A DNA stretch of 64,000 nt. Source: SSC3 sp963769585 (GTDB taxonomy: Bacteria > Actinomycetota > Actinomycetes > Propionibacteriales > Nocardioidaceae). The stretch spans positions 496,001 to 560,000 of the forward strand of contig CAVYMJ010000001.1 in assembly GCA_963769585.1 (NCBI GenBank), read 5' to 3'. The notes beneath the pieces were generated by a model. It saw nothing but the letters and a program-made list of their open reading frames with translations. It did not search any database and was not told where the DNA came from. The translations under genes and the position numbers were made by a program. Shown one piece after another: positions 60,766 to 64,000 of the stretch; the first letter of the stretch is position 1; every line of letters starts with the position of its first letter.

Positions 60766-61464
60766 GTGAGCGTCCCGACCCCGACTTCACCCCCGGCGCC
60801 CGCAGTGGCGGCGGGGGTGTTTCACTCTCGTCTCCCACTCGCCCAGGCGTACTGCGACCTCCTGGCGACCGACGGAGTTGTGCGCGGGCTGATCGGTCCG
60901 AGAGAGGCTCCACGACTGTGGGAGCGACACCTGCTCAACTGCGCCGTTGTCGGGGACGCCTTGCCTGAAGGGCTTGATGTCTGCGACATCGGGTCCGGCG
61001 CCGGCCTTCCGGGACTGGTGCTCGCCATCGCCCGTCCTGACTTGTCGTTGACGCTGGTGGAGCCACTGCTTCGCCGGACGACGTTCTTGGAGGAGGTCGT
61101 GGCTGCCCTCGGCCTCGTGAATGTGGAAGTGGTGCGTGACCGCGCCGAGGGACTCCACGGTCAACGCGAATTCTCAGTCGTGACGTCCCGGGCGGTGGCG
61201 CCGCTTGCCCGACTCCTGGCTTGGTCGATGCCGCTGGTGCGCCAGGGTGGCGCGCTGGTCGCGATGAAGGGGACCTCCGTACGGGAGGAGATCTCGGCAG
61301 CCGAACGCGAGCTGCGGGCGTACGGCGCGGGAGCGGTGACGGTGTCGTCGTACGGAGAAGGCGTGATTGATCCACAGACAACGGTGCTGCGAGTGGAAGC
61401 GACCCGCCCCTCCCAGTTACGTTTGGTCTCAGCCCGAAAACAGGGTCAGAGGAAGAGGCGGTAG
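60766..61464 (+). CDS. rsmG: 16S rRNA (guanine527-N7)-methyltransferase RsmG (GidB)
   Basis: A 232-residue SAM methyltransferase from GTG 60766. PRLWERHLLNCAVVGDAL is the family start block, and the SAM-binding loop is VCDIGSGAGLPGLVLAI. It methylates G527 of 16S rRNA; loss gives low-level streptomycin resistance. It stands between a parS site and parA. Confidence 0.95.
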   Translation: MSVPTPTSPPAPAVAAGVFHSRLPLAQAYCDLLATDGVVRGLIGPREAPRLWERHLLNCAVVGDALPEGLDVCDIGSGAGLPGLVLAIARPDLSLTLVEPLLRRTTFLEEVVAALGLVNVEVVRDRAEGLHGQREFSVVTSRAVAPLARLLAWSMPLVRQGGALVAMKGTSVREEISAAERELRAYGAGAVTVSSYGEGVIDPQTTVLRVEATRPSQLRLVSARKQGQRKRR

Positions 61465-61468
61465 AGCA

Positions 61469-62821
61469 GTGCCGGAGTCGAAGCAGGCCCGTTGGTGGTC
61501 ACGGCGACAATCGGACGAGGCTCCCCTTCTCTCACCCGTAGAGGGGTCACTGGGCGCGTTTCCGGCTCCGTCGGGTCCGGATCGCGGACTGGGTTGGCCA
61601 GAGTCAACGGCTTTCCCACAGAATCCACAGAGCGATCCACAGCCGGACGGCTTACCGGCCGACGTTTCACGTGAAACACCGCGTCTCACAGATACCGCTG
61701 TTTCACGTGAAACAGGTGAGGTTGCTGATGTACCCGCTGTGGCACCCATGGCGGAAGTGCTGGAAGTCGAGCCCGAAACTGTGATCGCCGCTCCGGCCGT
61801 TGAGGTTGAGGAGAAGAAGACTGTGACTCGACCCGAGCAGTCCCCCCCAGTGCCGTCGCAGTTCGGGCCCTACCCGGCGCCAGGCACTTCGTTCATGACG
61901 GCAGCCGAGGTCGCGCAACAAGGCGCGAACCATGACGACCACTCCACCCCGCTCGCTCGAGCGGTGGAGCAACACCTCGCCGTACAGCAGCAGATGAGAG
62001 CGGGGGAGCCGCTGCCCCGCCCGTCGCGCACACGGGTGATGGTGGTGGCCAACCAGAAGGGCGGGGTGGGCAAGACCACGACCGCGGTGAACATGGCCGC
62101 GGCACTCGCCCAACTGGGCCAGCGCGTCCTGGTGGTCGACCTGGACCCGCAAGGCAACGCTTCTACTGCCTTGAGCGTCGAGCATCGCCGGGGCACCCTG
62201 TCGTCGTACGACGCTCTGGTCGACGGGGTCCCGTTCGAGGAGATCGTGCGTCCCTCCCCGGAGATTGACGGCCTCTTCGTCGTTCCGGCCACTATTGACC
62301 TGGCTGGCGCCGAGATCGAGCTCGTCAGTGTGGTGGCTCGGGAGAACCGGCTGCGCAAGGCGATCCACGGCTACTCCCTCGTCTTCGCTGAGGGCGAGGA
62401 CCGCCTCGACTTTGTGCTCGTGGACTGTCCGCCGTCGCTCGGGCTGCTCACCCTCAATGCCCTGGTGGCCGGCGACGAGATGTTGATACCGATCCAGGCC
62501 GAGTACTACGCGCTCGAGGGCGTGGGGATGCTGATGGAGACGGTCAACCTGGTCAAGGCGAACCTCAACCCCACCCTGGCGATCAGCACCATCCTGCTCA
62601 CCATGTACGACGCTCGTACGCGCCTGTCGGCCGGCGTGGCCGACGAGGTCCGCGAGCACTTTGGAGACTTGGTGCTGAAGACGGCCATCCCCCGGTCGGT
62701 TCGCGTCTCGGAGGCACCCAGCTACGGCCAGACTGTGATGACCTACGACCCGGCCTCGCCCGGCGCCCTGTCCTACTTGGAAGCCGCCCGCGAGATGGTC
62801 AGCAAGGGAGCACCTGCATGA
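61469..62821 (+). CDS. parA: Chromosome partitioning ATPase ParA
   Basis: About 450 residues from GTG 61469, 4 bases after rsmG. The deviant Walker A is NQKGGVGKTTT near residue 195; LVVDLDPQGNAST and FVLVDCPPSLGLLTLNAL follow. The first 190 residues form an unusual, mostly polar extension. It contains two VSRET peptides coded by parS sites. Shorter starts at ATG 61748 or 61895 would leave parS in the leader, but mycobacterial ParA also carries NVSRET, which supports the long form. It moves ParB-parS complexes. Confidence 0.92.
   Translation: MPESKQARWWSRRQSDEAPLLSPVEGSLGAFPAPSGPDRGLGWPESTAFPQNPQSDPQPDGLPADVSRETPRLTDTAVSRETGEVADVPAVAPMAEVLEVEPETVIAAPAVEVEEKKTVTRPEQSPPVPSQFGPYPAPGTSFMTAAEVAQQGANHDDHSTPLARAVEQHLAVQQQMRAGEPLPRPSRTRVMVVANQKGGVGKTTTAVNMAAALAQLGQRVLVVDLDPQGNASTALSVEHRRGTLSSYDALVDGVPFEEIVRPSPEIDGLFVVPATIDLAGAEIELVSVVARENRLRKAIHGYSLVFAEGEDRLDFVLVDCPPSLGLLTLNALVAGDEMLIPIQAEYYALEGVGMLMETVNLVKANLNPTLAISTILLTMYDARTRLSAGVADEVREHFGDLVLKTAIPRSVRVSEAPSYGQTVMTYDPASPGALSYLEAAREMVSKGAPA
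61663..61678. promoter_or_regulatory. parS site in parA
   Basis: CGTTTCACGTGAAACA matches parS in 15 of 16 bases. It codes for VSRET in the ParA extension. Confidence 0.88.
61699..61714. promoter_or_regulatory. Perfect parS site in parA
   Basis: TGTTTCACGTGAAACA is an exact match to the 16-base consensus, 36 bp from the previous site (same helical face distance of about 3.4 turns). It codes for VSRET. Confidence 0.92.
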
Positions 62822-63885
62822 ACGACAAGCCCCAGCAGCGCCGTGGACTCGGCCGCGGCCTTGGGTCTCTGATCCCGACGGCTCCCGTGGAGGAGGCTGG
62901 CTCGGAGCGCCGGTCCGCTGCAGCCACGCTGCCGCACGCGCCGTCCATGTCGGGAACCAGGACGATTGCAGAGGCCACGATCACGCGCAAGCCACGCGTG
63001 GACATGCTGGATGCCTTGGATGCGCTACCGCCGGGAGCGCGCCAGGCCGACCTCATGCCGGTCGCGGGCGCGTACTTCGCCGAACTCCCGGTCTCCTCGA
63101 TCACCCCGAACCCTCGCCAGCCCCGGCAGGTGTTCGAAGAGGAGGCGATGGCTGAGCTGGTCTTCTCCATCAAGGAGGTGGGGCTCCTCCAGCCCGTCGT
63201 GGTCAGGTCGCTGGGCGACGACAAGTTCGAGCTGATCATGGGGGAGCGTCGTTGGCGCGCCACCCAGGAAGCTGGCTTCGACACGATCCCAGCGATCGTG
63301 CGGGAGACTGGCGACGACGACCTGCTGCGTGACGCACTCCTGGAGAACCTGCATCGTGCGCAACTGAACCCCCTCGAGGAGGCGGCCGCCTACCAGCAGC
63401 TCCTCGACGACTTCGGCTGTACCCACGAGCAGCTCGCCGGGCGGATCGGGCGAAGCCGGCCCCAGATCAGCAATACCCTTCGCCTGCTCAAGCTCAGCCC
63501 CGCTGTTCAGCGTCGGGTTGCCGCAGGGGTGCTCTCGGCGGGGCATGCGCGCACCCTCCTCGCCGTCGACGACGCCGCGGTTCAGGACCGGTTGGCGGGC
63601 CGGGTGGTGGCCGAGGGAATCTCGGTACGGGGACTGGAGGAGATCGTTGCCGTCGGTGAACTGGGCAGCAAGCCCACCCAGCCTCGCCGCCCTAAGCCGA
63701 CGGCCCCGGCGCTGACGGATCTGGCTGACCGTCTCTCGGATCTGTACGAGACCCGGGTCAAGGTCGAGCTGGGCCGCAGCAAGGGCAAGATCTCCATCGA
63801 GTTCGCGTCCATCCCGGACCTAGAGCGGATCGTCGCGCAGATGGACCCGAGCTACACACGTCGCCCTGACGACTCGTCGATTTAG
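62818..63885 (+). CDS. parB: Chromosome partitioning protein ParB
   Basis: A 355-residue centromere-binding protein from ATG 62818, overlapping the parA stop by 4 bases. The N terminus has RRGLGRGLGSLIP, which activates ParA. The CTPase region has GERRWRA and ENLHRAQLNPLEEA. The helix-turn-helix is TQ-like QLAGRIGRSRPQISNTLRLL. The C-terminal part dimerises. It binds parS and spreads. Confidence 0.96.
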   Translation: MNDKPQQRRGLGRGLGSLIPTAPVEEAGSERRSAAATLPHAPSMSGTRTIAEATITRKPRVDMLDALDALPPGARQADLMPVAGAYFAELPVSSITPNPRQPRQVFEEEAMAELVFSIKEVGLLQPVVVRSLGDDKFELIMGERRWRATQEAGFDTIPAIVRETGDDDLLRDALLENLHRAQLNPLEEAAAYQQLLDDFGCTHEQLAGRIGRSRPQISNTLRLLKLSPAVQRRVAAGVLSAGHARTLLAVDDAAVQDRLAGRVVAEGISVRGLEEIVAVGELGSKPTQPRRPKPTAPALTDLADRLSDLYETRVKVELGRSKGKISIEFASIPDLERIVAQMDPSYTRRPDDSSI

Positions 63886-63891
63886 CGACAT

Positions 63892-63913
63892 GTCGCTTTG
63901 TCGACAAAGAGAC
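63892..63913. repeat. 22-bp palindrome downstream of parB
   Basis: CTTTGTCGACAAAG (63896-63909) is a perfect palindrome, extended by GTC and GAC outside one mismatch. It lies seven bases after the parB stop and before a convergent ORF end, so it could be a bidirectional terminator or a protein-binding site. Confidence 0.5.
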
Positions 63914-64000
63914 TTAAAGTGACTCCAGAACGGCAGTTTCACGCTCGGCTGACAGTCCCGCGGCTCGGGTGCGGTCCAGTCCCAGCTCACGTTCCCAGCT
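63914..64000 (-). CDS. C-terminal end of an unidentified minus-strand gene
   Basis: The minus strand is open from 64000 to a TAA at 63914-63916. The visible 28 residues include SWERELGLDRTRAAGLSAE and end VLESL. It has GC3-rich codons and good helix-like composition. It would converge with parB. The protein cannot be named from this fragment. Confidence 0.4.
   Translation of the reverse strand, partial: SWERELGLDRTRAAGLSAERETAVLESL

Overview
The window is high-GC DNA from a non-mycobacterial actinobacterium, most likely a Nocardioides-like member of the Propionibacteriales. The evidence is the strong G/C preference at third codon positions, many GTG starts and chains of 1-20 base gene overlaps. 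It also has typical actinobacterial genes: ergothioneine egtABCD, the fhaA-fhaB-pstP-rodA-pbpA-pknB block, crgA, DLW-39, DUF3566, and parS sites of the TGTTTCACGTGAAACA type. The right third is the chromosomal origin region.

Layout. 1-4 kb (minus strand): leucine/isovalerate catabolism, with HMG-CoA lyase (cut by the window edge), a biotin-containing carboxylase alpha subunit that carries an apparent one-base frameshift, and a methylcrotonyl-CoA carboxylase-type beta subunit. Two 16-bp operator-like palindromes lie upstream. A third copy lies in front of a TetR gene 7 kb away, so that regulator probably controls the operon. 4-12.5 kb: a class V aminotransferase and a GlcD-like flavin oxidase (glycolate/glyoxylate type), a metallo-beta-lactamase-fold protein, a two-gene VWA/solute-binding membrane unit, a VOC protein, TetR and a glutathione peroxidase-like protein. 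12.5-16.7 kb: overlapping egtA-egtB-egtC-egtD; no egtE is seen. 16.7-26 kb: M13 peptidase, GNAT, quinone oxidoreductase, an M15-like lipoprotein, signal peptidase I, nitrilase, a SigE-family sigma factor coupled to a membrane beta-propeller protein, a cupin, and tRNA-Leu(CAG).

26-35 kb: the Ser/Thr phosphosignalling and cell-wall elongation operon (two FHA proteins, PP2C phosphatase, RodA, PBP, PASTA kinase), then DUF881 and an internally duplicated CrgA. A cluster of degenerate DnaA boxes between crgA and the rhomboid gene shares an 18/19-base block with the dnaA-dnaN spacer. 35-43 kb: rhomboid, cyclophilin, acyltransferase, patatin, DUF3817, SURF1, a small lipoprotein and a large multi-pass membrane protein.

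43-46.2 kb is an accessory patch. It holds a 26-codon ORF behind four 10-bp-phased repeats, a possible PD-(D/E)XK nuclease, and a 2.2 kb segment bounded by a 14-bp direct repeat whose right copy lies over the 3' end of tRNA-Ala. That segment has no integrase. It contains IS-end-like repeats, an AT-richer region with six phased GTTGC-core repeats, and a Fic protein fused to an AbiEi-like N-terminal domain.

46.2-64 kb: tRNA-Ala, DLW-39, tRNA-Ile, DUF3566, gyrA, gyrB, a DciA-type protein, recF, gnd, dnaN and dnaA on the minus strand; then rpmH, rnpA, yidD, yidC, jag, rsmG, parA and parB on the plus strand. Transcription diverges from the dnaA-rpmH spacer. DnaA boxes occur on both sides of dnaA, and parS sites lie in and around rsmG-parA, with a weaker one in the dciA-like gene.
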